From assembly GCA_025602915.1 (NCBI GenBank), contig JAHLJZ010000148.1, positions 1-26,852 of the forward strand: 26,852 nt of DNA, written 5' to 3'. A program made the position numbers and the translations under genes. Under the pieces are notes generated by a model, which was given only the letters and a program-made list of their open reading frames with translations, was not told where the DNA came from and ran no database searches. This document shows, one piece after another, positions 11,893-21,308 of this stretch. This DNA comes from Paraphysoderma sedebokerense. Lineage: Eukaryota; Blastocladiomycota; Physodermatomycetes; Physodermatales; Physodermataceae. The stretch's first letter is position 1. Each line of letters opens with the position of its first letter.

Positions 11893-13172
11893 ATGCTAAT
11901 AAACAAAGCGCGTCTTAAGTCACCTCCTACCAAATTCATAGTACATGAACGATCAATGCAGGACAACACAGACATATCACAAATAACAAACTCGATATAT
12001 ATCAGTACACTTCAAACTTTACAGAATAATTCCATCTTGCGGGAAAATGGGATAACTCATATTCTTCTTGCGGTACCCATCGATGATCAGCAGTATACGA
12101 CAACAGAAGAATTTCAGTTCATGAATGTTAGCTTGTATGATACTGAATCAGAAGATTTATTGTCACAGCTACCTGCTTGTATGGAATTCATAGAAAATGG
12201 AGTAATTCAAGGAAAAGTTGTTGTATGCTGGTACATTCATTCCCCACGTCATATTCTAACATTCCTGAGAATGCAATTGACCAGCAAATTAACTCAATCA
12301 GTGTTGCCGGGATGTCGAGGTCTGCCGGCATCGTTATTGCGTATCTAATGAAACATCTTCACTTGAATGTTGATGCTGCATTCAATATGGTGTCCGAAAA
12401 ACGACCATGTATAATGTTCATACCAATTCGTTTCTGTCCTAATCCGTTCGCCGTGTACAGATATTCATCGCATCACGTTTAGGCCAAATCGTGGATTCAT
12501 GTTGCAGTTACAGTGGTGGGGGGACATGAACTTCACTATTGATTCGAATCATAATCAATATAAACTTTTCATTCTGAAGAGAGCACACAAGCCGATGGAC
12601 TTCAGTCGACCTAACGATTTATCAGGCAAGTTGCCAATTAGCGTTAATTTCATTGACAAAAGTCGAATTATTTCTTACTCTATTTCTAGATATTGTAGAT
12701 GCATTTAAAGCATCACTTTCAGGAGACACTGTTTTAAAGTGCAAGGCTTGTCGAAAAGTGATATTGACCCATGCTGAATTGATTACGCATGAACCAGAGG
12801 ATCAGGGACAGTCCTCATTCCCTTATTCTAAACGAGACGATGTACAAAGTTCCTTTTGTGTGAATTTACAGTTACGTTTGCTTAAGAACTGACATTTCTT
12901 TTTTTTTATTTGTTAAGAATTTCACACGACCTTCAAATCCATGCGGTTCATATTTCATCGTTCCACCTCCATGGCTGACGACTGAAAAACTGCACGGTGA
13001 GGTGGAAGGTAAAATTGACTGTCCTACGGTAACTTGCAAAGCAAAATTGGGTTCATTTCGCTGGCAAGGTAGCCAATGCAGCTGCGGTAAATGGGTGACA
13101 CCGGCATTTATGATTGCGAAAAGGAAGGTTGATGAGGCGATAGAGCGACAATCACTGAGCAGTACTCAATGA
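11893..13172 (+). CDS. YVH1: Yvh1/DUSP12 dual-specificity phosphatase with C-terminal zinc-binding domain, 5 exons
   Basis: Yvh1 releases Mrt4 during 60S ribosome maturation; its zinc domain matters more than phosphatase activity. Exons 11893-12230, 12302-12415, 12483-12625, 12690-12859 and 12918-13172 give 339 residues, against 340 in human DUSP12 and 364 in yeast. An internal start at 11956 is equally plausible. The phosphatase part reads YISTLQTLQN, then the P-loop across intron 1 as VVCCVAGMSRSAG, then RPCIMPNRGFMLQLQ. The zinc part has CKACRKVIL, CGSYF and QCSCGKWVTPAF, with the fungal-style CPTVTC spacing. Two oddities: the invariant His before the catalytic Cys is Cys here, and intron 3 starts GCAAGT, a GC-AG intron. 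The Cys and Arg of the CX5R motif are both present. Confidence 0.93.
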
Positions 13173-13418
13173 TTTTTATGAATTAGTAGATGACCTCATC
13201 TTATCTTGAAGGTGACGAGTGTAAGATACAATATTTGGGGCGATTCCCTTCAGATGTTTCCAAGGATGCTTTGTCTTGGGTCTGTGATTTACCAGTTACG
13301 CAAACGAACCAGGTATATTGTGGCAGCTCAATGACAAGATATCAATTGAATTTCTTTCTTTCTTTACAATTACTAGCCATGTATACTAGAGTAAATACAT
13401 ACGTCCACTATCGTCCAG
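13173..13418. other. Convergent intergenic region with a weak ORF
   Basis: This lies between the Yvh1 stop and the stop of the minus-strand membrane protein, so it should contain both 3' ends. An open frame on plus from 13190 starts MTSSYLEGDECKIQYLGRF and ends the coding-like part at a GTATAT donor-like site near 13315. It could be a gene fragment; I recognise nothing in it. Confidence 0.25.
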
Positions 13419-14252
13419 TTAAGCTGTCGATTGTGTTTTGCTTGATTTGCTTAACTGACCGGTTTGACCCGATAATTGGTTTTGGCCGCGTTTAGTACTA
13501 CTTTGAGTAGTTTTCAAAACACCGTTCAGATCAATTGCGAAGAAATCCATTATAATTAAAAGGTCCAATCCCATGAGTAAAGCTTTAAGTCCGACGCGGG
13601 CAGATGCTTCATCAGGGACAAAGACGGCACCAATCCATGCAATAAAAGCGATATTCAAAACGACAGAAGTGACCAATCGTGAAATTCGTGTGAGACTATA
13701 TCCAGATTGGTTAAGACCCATCTGTCTTAGGCGATGAATAATGTATACGTCGATCATGATAGTGAACAATCTCATGAAACCGTCTAGAAAGTCCAAACCA
13801 GTTGCAACCTCATAAACTTGTCCCAAAAAACCGAGAAGTGCCAATGGACCACCAGCAGCTCCAATGATACCAGCAATTACAAGGAGAAATTTTTTGGGTA
13901 AAACGATTGCGACAGGCAAAAAGAGGAATTTTCTGAGATCAGTACGGTTCATAATAATGAGCAATCTTTCAAAGTAGTGATATGTTATTAACGCATCAGC
14001 GAACATATGCGAAAATGTCCAAAGGTTAAAAGAGAACGCCCAAAGTGAAATTGAATTACCGACAATGAATTCCGAAGTCGACCAGATGTGCGATATATTG
14101 AACAGGAGTGTCGAAAAGATCATGGCAGCGAAAATGGCAAAACGTGCCTTGGTCATTCGAAGGTCAATTAACTCTGATAATGCAATGACAGCAAAACCTC
14201 CCCCGAAACCGCCGCACGCGAAGCTCATGATCATATTTCTGGAGACTGCCAT
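13419..14252 (-). CDS. Seven-helix-like membrane protein of unknown function (intact paralogue)
   Basis: Single exon, 277 residues, start MAVSRNMIMSFACGGFGG. About seven hydrophobic segments are visible: near residues 8-26, 38-57, 65-90, 107-125, 128-148, 175-195 and 205-250 (the last possibly two). A polar Ser/Thr/Gln-rich tail follows. A conserved-looking loop RTDLRKF and the segment GAVFVPDE are shared with the copy at 3429-4261. The layout (short N-terminus, seven helices, polar tail) resembles a receptor-type topology, but no known family motif is present, so I leave function open. The two paralogues lie about 10 kb apart in opposite orientations. The uninterrupted frame here identifies this as the working copy. 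Confidence 0.8.
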   Translation of the reverse strand: MAVSRNMIMSFACGGFGGGFAVIALSELIDLRMTKARFAIFAAMIFSTLLFNISHIWSTSEFIVGNSISLWAFSFNLWTFSHMFADALITYHYFERLLIIMNRTDLRKFLFLPVAIVLPKKFLLVIAGIIGAAGGPLALLGFLGQVYEVATGLDFLDGFMRLFTIMIDVYIIHRLRQMGLNQSGYSLTRISRLVTSVVLNIAFIAWIGAVFVPDEASARVGLKALLMGLDLLIIMDFFAIDLNGVLKTTQSSTKRGQNQLSGQTGQLSKSSKTQSTA

Positions 14253-15060
14253 GGTTTTGAGGAATCTTCAAGTAATGGAAAGGGGGGCATTCACTGGTAT
14301 TTATGTTTTCATCGCGATGGAATATGCCCTGCATTGAGGGTGTAAGAATCGAGACTCGATACCGAAAATATCGCCTAGAATCGCATCAACTCACACCCAG
14401 GATATATTCGAGAATTCTTTTTGTGATGTGCCCATAACAACAAAATGTTGTGCAGATTGTTGTGAAATATTCTGTGAATAGACCACGAGCGTTCCTAGTA
14501 TTGTGCAGTAGGTGCAGATGACACGTATCGGCGATGACCGGAAAATACTATTGTGGAAATTTGACGAAATTAGCAACATTACCTTTAATATCGCGATTCT
14601 ACTTCTGAATTTGAAATCCAGATTCATACAACGGACATACAACGTACACGCTACACCGCACGTCAGTGTATTATCATCAGATTGTGTGCCTGTTGATATT
14701 TTGATAACAATTCCCTGTTTTGTTCGGAGACAAGTAATGGCCTTGAAAGGCAATAAAATGCCATGAGTCCACCAAAACGTCAACTCGAACTGTTGACCCT
14801 GCGGTGTTGCCTTTTTGTTGTATTAATAAAGAGGCCACATATTCTTTGTTCAGGAATTGTAAGAATAATTTTTAAAACCCGGTATTCACACCAAGTCTCT
14901 GGTAGTTTCATTAAGGGAGAAGAGAAATTATTGGGTACCATCATCTAAGTTCGTCTTGTAGTTTGATGAAGGAAAAAGAGAAATTAATGGGTACTATCAT
15001 CTAAGTTCGTTCTGAAGGAGAAGAAGTAATATCGAAGAGCAAACGTAGTCGGCAGTAAAA
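14253..15060. other. Intergenic: upstream of the membrane protein and left flank of the element
   Basis: About 800 bases with no supported gene. The left part should hold the promoter of the minus-strand membrane protein. Short frames on both strands (for example 14391-14783 minus) have no recognisable content. Its right end holds a 56-bp tandem duplication, listed separately. Confidence 0.4.
14902..15013 (+). repeat. Diverged 56-bp direct tandem duplication
   Basis: Copy A is 14902-14957 and copy B 14958-15013. They abut and match at about 48 of 56 positions, sharing the block CATCTAAGTTCGT. The differences are substitutions, so the duplication is much older than the identical 5858-bp units that start 123 bp further right. 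Confidence 0.85.
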
Positions 15061-15279
15061 ATGGAGAACCTGGGCATCGACCCAGAGGACCTATGTACAA
15101 CTGACCTGCTGGCCTGTCATTCTGTTTTTGACGAGTCAAGGTGTCGCGTCCAAATTCTCCCATTGCGCTTTTTGACAAGTCTTTCCCCCTCAGAAAACAA
15201 CCACCAACACCGGAAAACTCTTTTTTTCCCTCTTTCTTTCCTTTCCTTCCTCCCTCCTAGTCTCGTAACATCATATTAA
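15061..15279 (+). CDS. Short ORF crossing the left boundary of the repeat unit (possible first exon of a host gene)
   Basis: The ATG at 15061 has a good context (AAAAATGG) and opens MENLGIDPEDLCTTDLLAC, then HSVFDES, before entering the repeat unit at 15137. Only the first 25-26 codons lie in unique DNA. Just inside the unit the sequence is CAAG followed by GTGTCG, so an intron could start at 15141, with TTTCAG ending at 15356 as acceptor. If unspliced, the frame ends at 15279. The resolvase-like gene at the right end of each unit enters this same sequence in the same phase. I do not recognise the peptide. It may be the 5' exon of a host gene cut by the element. Confidence 0.35.
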   Translation: MENLGIDPEDLCTTDLLACHSVFDESRCRVQILPLRFLTSLSPSENNHQHRKTLFFPLSFLSFLPPSLVTSY

Positions 15280-15450
15280 CTCAATACAAATAATGTATGG
15301 CCAAGAATGAGTAGAATTACACTCTGAATCAACGTCAAATGGTCTTTTCCTTTCAGATGGTCAGTGCTCTTCGTCCGGGGGGAGTACTTGAGTAGGTTAA
15401 TGAGATATAGTTTTATTGCAGCGTTCCAAATTGATTACAGTTTTATATAT

Positions 15451-18400
15451 TTATGAAGCTTCTCCTTCCTCTTCCTCGGTCTCATCGCCATTTCCATCTC
15501 CAACTGGACCTTGCACGACATCCTCATTAAACCAGTCAATGACTCGTTTAACCAGATCCATTATTGGGCCATCTGTACTCATAACCATTCTTTTTTTCTT
15601 TGAAGTGTTGTACGGTCCTCTACGTTTCCTTTTCTTTCCGCTTTCTTGCATATTGTTGCCGCCAACTGCAGCGTCGTCGTCTTCAATATTGTCTTCGACA
15701 TCACCTTCAACTTGAGATGGAATCGGTATTTCCTCGTTCAGAAATGTTACCAACTTATTCCATGACATCGTTTTACGGTTAATACCACCAATCTGCTCGA
15801 CTTTGCGCCATAACTTTTCCATATACTTGTACATATCTTCTGTTTGACCCTGATAATACTTTCGAACGACTTCCATATGTTCCAAAATGGTAGCGAACCT
15901 CTTGAAGTACTTACTACGAGAATTTCCAACTCGCCAAGAGGGTCCGAACGTTTCTTCCAACCATCTGATCGAGGGACCTTGTAGGATGACTTTCTTACCC
16001 TTACGCATCTCTTCAAACTGTCTGCCATTTTTCCACACGCCCCACAAGTATCTGAAATCTGCATCCTGCATCGAACTAAACGGAGGTGGCCCGTAGGATT
16101 CCCACAACATGTCTTTATTCGCGACAAATTTAGGATTGAGGATGACGTCCCAGCCCGAGTCGGCAGCGAAACTAGATATTAAATTCATGGGTAAGGTATC
16201 GTACGCCATGTATATCTTCGCTGGAGGCATTTTCTTGGAAGTGGCTGTTTGGATGCTACTTAGAGTTTGGTGCACTTTCTCTCGAGTCATGGAGGACTTG
16301 TCTTCGGGTGATGGGCTCTCAACCACGCCGTGAATTATCACGCCTTCTTCAGCGGAGGGGAGGGGAGAGTTGGAAGCTGTCGATGCCGACGATAGCGGCG
16401 GTTGTGTCACCCCTCCTTCGGCGGTTGAAGTGACTGAGGGTTGCGGAGACGGTTGATTCTTACGCCGTCTAGGTGTGATGTTTGGCGTGAAGTTGAATGT
16501 ACCTGGCGACGACGATGGTGATTTCTGGACGATTGGAATTCCACGGTCGTCGACTTGAAAATTCAATTTTGATTTCGACATGGGGCGATAAGGTTGTCGG
16601 CTTGCAGAGGGGGATTGATATGGTGAACGGTACTTGTTTGTGTTAGATGGTGTAGCAGCTAGCGGTGAATAAATTTGCGGTCTTCGATGTTGAGGAAAGG
16701 GTGAATCCTCGCAGAATTCTGCTTGTCCAGCAGTGGTTACCCCTGCGGTCGAATTAAAAATTAAGTTAGCCGGATTGATTATCCGATTTCAGCTCTCTTT
16801 TAGATACCGTTGAAGGTGAACCCCACCCTTCCCAGTAATAGTTCCAACATCTCTTGCTGCTTTCTTTGTCCCTCCCTGATATCGTTCAATCCTTGATTGA
16901 GCTCACTCCGCAAACACCTCAATTGATCATTCAGCTTTGTGAATCCCTTTTTAACGGCCTCGTCGTTGATCTGCACATCGTCCACCGGCTCCGCCATCTT
17001 CGCCTGATACCAAGGTAGGTATTCCTCCTCGGCCCATTTTTGGACTTCGTTATCCCAGAATGGCAATTTAGAAAAGATGACGGATTTGGGGTTTTTCTCC
17101 GCTTGATTCGTTTTCTTAAATATGATGGCCCCGCACTGGAGAGAGTTCGAATGAGACAAACAACCCTAGCCGAAAGGCAACGTTGTGCAGCAAATACATA
17201 CGATAAATAGGATGGGGCGATAATCACGAAGCATTTGTAAAAAAAGCATCGTTCCACGACTTTCAGCTGGTTTCTTTTTTTCCAATTCTGTAAGAGCGCT
17301 ATCAACAAACGGAAATGCTTTTTCCAGAATTCTCGTCGGAACGTACGCTCCGTCCAAATGCAATGGATAATATTTCTCATTCCTTCCGTATCCGGCGGAG
17401 GCTGTTACTTGCTGAAAGGAGAATATCAGCCGGGTATCGCGTCAGTGACAAGAATGGATAATGACAAATTATATAATTGAATTGAATAATTACCTCGAAA
17501 GGAACAGAATGAAGATAGTGGCCATTCATTATATTCGTGGCCCAATGCAAGCCGCGGGCAATTTGACCCTGGTCGACCCTATCAGTTATGTGAGTAATGT
17601 AGCACACGCAATGTATCCTCAATCGGGAATACGAATGTACCCTTTCTCCTCCAATTTCTGTGCTTGTCCAACCCGTCCGCCATGTAATTTCTTCGTCGAG
17701 ACGACATTGGCTATTTCGAATATCCTGTTAAACTGTTTACTTTGCGATTCACCTTTTATAGCCTTTTCAGGATCCCTGCCGAAAAGGATTTTGATACCGT
17801 AGAAGGTTTCATTGTCAAGCCAATTAATCTTATCGGTCACAGCAGATTTGTAATAATCCAGAATCATGTGGAGATGGAGAAGCATCCAAAAGACAGGGCA
17901 AGTTATGGGATCCCTGTGTGGAATGAATACAGAATGTTTGGGCTTCGTGATCTGTTGATTCCTGTTAGAGGACTGCTGCATCAGTGCAAATTTACAAAAC
18001 GGCTTACATCCTTCATCCATTTCGATTCAAGCATGATGGCCAACACTGCGTAGTCTATTTCCGTACGATCAGGGCTTCGAAGCGTGTACGGAAGGAACTG
18101 AATCATTCGCATTGCACGTAAATCGTCACTTCGATTGCCGGTGATATTGAGGTATATCCATGTGAAACAATCCCTTGTGACGCTCGGAACTGTTGGGATT
18201 TAAAGAATACTTTAGTACAACTTCAAACTGAAACTGTGCGCAGTCATTTCGCCACTTAGTACAAACATTGCCTCTTGTCCATGCAGGTGAAAAGAATCCG
18301 ATTAATTTCATCGTCTGTGAGACGGGAATCCAAAATAGTGTTGCGGATAATATCCAGCGTCTTCGACCTTCCGTTAACAAATAACTGTGAGTTGACTGAA

Positions 18401-19596
18401 AGGAAGAACGTCAAATTAACTCGACTTACGTCGCACGACGCTTCATGTCTTTGTACATGTAATTCTGCATAAAGGTTTGTATTGCATGCGTGTAAGGATT
18501 GGGGGAATTCGCCATCGCTTCTACTGTGTTGCTCTGTTGCTTCCACCATCGGACAACAGCGAAGACGGCTTTTTTAATGGATGACTAGAACACGAAATAG
18601 TGAGCGAAAGTAAATAATATAATGAACGTAGAAACTTACATAACTATATAATTCAAATACCACTTTTTCGCCTATCTTCCTCTGAACCCTGTGCTCCTCT
18701 AAGTCTTTACAGTACGCAGCAAGCTTAAATTCTGTAACATATACATCGGCGAACTTGCGTTTCTGACAGAATCGAGTGAACTTCAACCGCTCATAAAATT
18801 GTGTTGATTTTCCCTTATCCCTTCGAACGGTTTCATAATCGTCATAGAAACTATTTTTCAATTCTTGCAATCTTTGTTCTCTCAAAATTTCTTTTTCTTC
18901 TTCACCCAGATTCTCGATTCCCTCATACCACCGATCTTCATCTGTCAAGTCAACGTAATTTTCGGCTTCAGTATCTTCTGTATCAGGATCTGTGTCATCC
19001 TCTGAGGTTTCAAACTCTTCGTCTTCAGTTTCCCCTACTTGAAGATACTCCGGGTCATGTACTTTGTGGTTAAAGTCTTCGACATCCTCTCTGCACTGAT
19101 CCATCAAGTCCGGGTCGTCAGCTTCATTCAATGTTTGAAATCCAGGTGAATTTAAGACGTCTCTGAGGGAGCCTTCGCCTTCTTCGAGTTGCTGCGAAGT
19201 GGTTACTGCATTGGAGGATGGCTTGGGTTCGAAAATCCGGAATGTAGTGGCCTTCTCGTAAGGAAGGGGTGAAATGTCCGTGGGAATATCCGATGAGTTG
19301 TCTGGAATGCAAGAAAAGCACACTCTAGCAGACGATTGCTCATGCTTCTCATAAACATGCCCGCAGAAACTGTGAACCGGTTTCAAACATTGCCAACAGA
19401 AGTATTTGTTCCCGGTGTATTGTTTTGTTTTGATCGTAGGGAATTCGCATTTGGAATTTGGGCAAGTGTACTCTCTTTCGTGAGGAGAAACATGCATCTC
19501 TTCGAAAGTTGCCTGCGCTCTCTGTATTTGGGCGATAGTTAAAGGTGGAAGTTCAACTGCCGCCGACTCAACAGTCATATCACAATTCCTGAGCAT
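15451..19596 (-). CDS. Crypton tyrosine recombinase fused to a GCR1_C-like DNA-binding domain, 9 exons, copy 1
   Basis: This enzyme cuts and rejoins DNA through a Holliday junction to excise and insert the element. Exons on minus are 18640-19596, 18437-18584, 18267-18395, 18008-18189, 17641-17951, 17494-17578, 17202-17411, 16808-17135 and 15451-16742. All phases agree, giving 1213 residues with no stop. Domains in order are: Cys/His-rich zinc-binding region (45-96, CPNSKC and CWQC); acidic linker; core-binding domain (about 285-395); catalytic domain with R431 (TGNRSDDLR), H562xxR565 (LHGGR), W588 and Y597; coiled coil (about 720-780); GCR1_C-like domain (about 1012-1077, FRYLWGVWKNG and GPSIRWLEETFGPSWRVG); and a basic NLS-like run near 1160. 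Spacing R565-W588 (23) and W588-Y597 (9) equals that of Cre. Exon 2's donor (GTGCGA) and exon 5's acceptor (17951 or 17975) are the least certain sites. Confidence 0.85.
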
Positions 19597-20019
19597 TTTG
19601 CAGTGCTGATTTTCGTCAAAGTAGAAAGGCAAAACGAAAATGGAGTAGGGGCAGAAGCCGGTTTTTGAGCTGCCGCGTACTTCCTGAATTGAATTTTTCA
19701 AGTTTAGGCTGCAGATTTGAGTGATTGCTCTCAGTATCCATTTAAAAAATGCACGTTCATCATCAGAACGTTTGAAATTTAACCAAATAGGGGCTGGCGT
19801 TTCTGCTTAATTAATTGGTTGAGTATATTATGGACATTATCCATCCTGCATTAACAGAACGCGTCCAGTTACTAAATTCGATATCAATCTTAAACGGCAT
19901 TGGCCGAATCTAGATTAAATTACATTGATGCTAGTTGCTACTCAGTAGATAGCTGACATACAAAGATGTAAATTGGTCGTTTGCTTCTGATAATTTTGTC
20001 ACTCAGGTCTCGTTGGTTC
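19597..20019. promoter_or_regulatory. Divergent intergenic region between recombinase and resolvase-like gene, copy 1
   Basis: The recombinase start (19596, minus) and the resolvase-like start (20020, plus) face away from each other across 423 bases, so both promoters are expected here. AT-rich runs occur around 19805-19840 and 19910-19980. The recombinase frame stays open upstream to about 19701 without an ATG. The same sequence recurs at 25455-25877 in copy 2. No specific binding site can be named. Confidence 0.4.
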
Positions 20020-21137
20020 ATGTCCTTCTTTCAAGGCCGCCAAAAACGGGCAATGTCCGAAATCTCATACGATTCCGAAATTGAAATTGTCAATGTCAAA
20101 ATATGCGTGAATCTCGTAAGCGATTCGGAAGAAGAAACCGACTGTGGTCAGGAAAGTACAGATAGAATTTGTGCGTCACCGTCTGCAGTTAAAACTTCTC
20201 AAAGTATCGGGGCGGCCGATTTGCCTAAAGAGATAAACGAAGTCCAGAAGTCTTCAAGGTATGCTACAGCGTAATTCATGCTTTCATCTAGAAACAGTGG
20301 AATCATTGTGTAGTTTTGAGTGCATTTCGGCTGACAACATAGAAGTTCAAAAGTGATTCATCGCTCTCCGATTCCCGCCGTCACGTCGTCTGCTTCAAAT
20401 TCTAATACGAAGCCGGATTTGCCTACTCTCCCAGAAAACCACAGCTCACACGACTCCAGCAGCATCTCCAACTGCCTTGTAACTAAGCATGCCGGCGTCG
20501 ACAGTGAGGAGCACCCGGATCTGCAATGTGAGCCCGGCCTAATGACAACCGAAAATACGGAGTTATGGTGATCATCTTCGTGTTCCAGTCTTAAGTTCTG
20601 TCTTGAATTTGCTCAACATATGTTTATCAAACTAATAGGGTGCGTTCGCTTGGAAAAGCTGAAATGCTTCGAATTTTATCCGAATGCGGTCTTTCAAAGC
20701 GTTCCACAAAGATTGAGGCAGCTCGGGCTCTTTATAAAATTACGGGACCGTACAAGTACGCTGTAAGTATCGACATTGGTACGGTGAACTTCGCGTACAC
20801 TACGTGCGACTTGCGAAAGGAAGCTATAATTGCATGGAAGAAAATCCGAATTGATGAAAAATTGAATCTCGAGAAGTACGCAGCGAAAATGAAGCATATA
20901 ATTGACCAAATCGCTCCCGATGGTGAACTGGACGATATTATCTTTGTTGTGGAAACACAACCAACGAAAACAGATGTGCGCAGAACAGTTTTGGCAAGGT
21001 GTCGCGTCCAAATTCTCCCATTGCGCTTTTTGACAAGTCTTTCCCCCTCAGAAAACAACCACCAACACCGGAAAACTCTTTTTTTCCCTCTTTCTTTCCT
21101 TTCCTTCCTCCCTCCTAGTCTCGTAACATCATATTAA
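20020..21137 (+). CDS. Cce1/Ydc2-like Holliday-junction resolvase, N-terminal half, running across the unit boundary, copy 1
   Basis: Cce1-type enzymes are RNase H-fold nucleases that cut four-way junctions. Exons 20020-20258, 20343-20567 and 20639 onward keep frame. Residues 1-155 are acidic, Ser-rich and without a mitochondrial presequence. About 156-185 is a SAP-like helix pair (KAEMLRILSECGLSKRSTK). The nuclease core then begins, with the first catalytic Asp in VSIDIGTVNFAY and the second acidic site in FVVETQ. Residue 273 is the last in the unit (20994). Beyond it the frame continues into copy 2 for about 46 residues unlike the family and stops at 21137. The C-terminal half with the remaining catalytic acids is absent. 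A donor-like GT at 20999 and acceptor at 21214 offer an alternative ending. Cce1 identity rests on the two motifs plus the SAP-like lead. Confidence 0.55.
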
Positions 21138-21308
21138 CTCAATACAAATAATGTATGGCCAAGAATGAGTAGAATTACACTCTGAATCAACGTCAAATGG
21201 TCTTTTCCTTTCAGATGGTCAGTGCTCTTCGTCCGGGGGGAGTACTTGAGTAGGTTAATGAGATATAGTTTTATTGCAGCGTTCCAAATTGATTACAGTT
21301 TTATATAT

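Larger units (their letters stand above)
15137..20994 (-). mobile_element. Crypton-type tyrosine-recombinase DNA transposon unit, copy 1 (5858 bp)
   Basis: This is the first of two direct, adjoining copies. It is defined by the first base identical to copy 2 (preceded by T here and by G in copy 2) and by the base before copy 2 begins. Strand is given by the recombinase gene. Contents on minus are a recombinase-GCR1_C gene (15451-19596). On plus is the 5' part of a Cce1-like resolvase gene (20020 onward), with a 423-bp divergent region between them. There are no terminal inverted repeats, in keeping with Cryptons, which move through a circle by site-specific recombination. The true element ends may be narrower than the repeat unit; the recombinase gene alone with its flanks would fit a 4-5 kb Crypton. 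A CT-rich tract lies at about 15215-15262. Confidence 0.75.

Noticed and set aside
15451-16581. Separate 376-residue GCR1_C gene starting at 16581
   Set aside because: The recombinase exon 16808-17135 ends at a GTATCT donor. The acceptor before 16742 restores a frame that runs without a stop into this ORF, so one fused protein is the better model.
15137-20994. Terminal inverted repeats of a classical cut-and-paste transposon
   Set aside because: The unit begins CAAGGTGTCGCG and ends CAGTTTTGG; the two ends are not complementary, and no target-site duplication can be defined with only the left flank visible.
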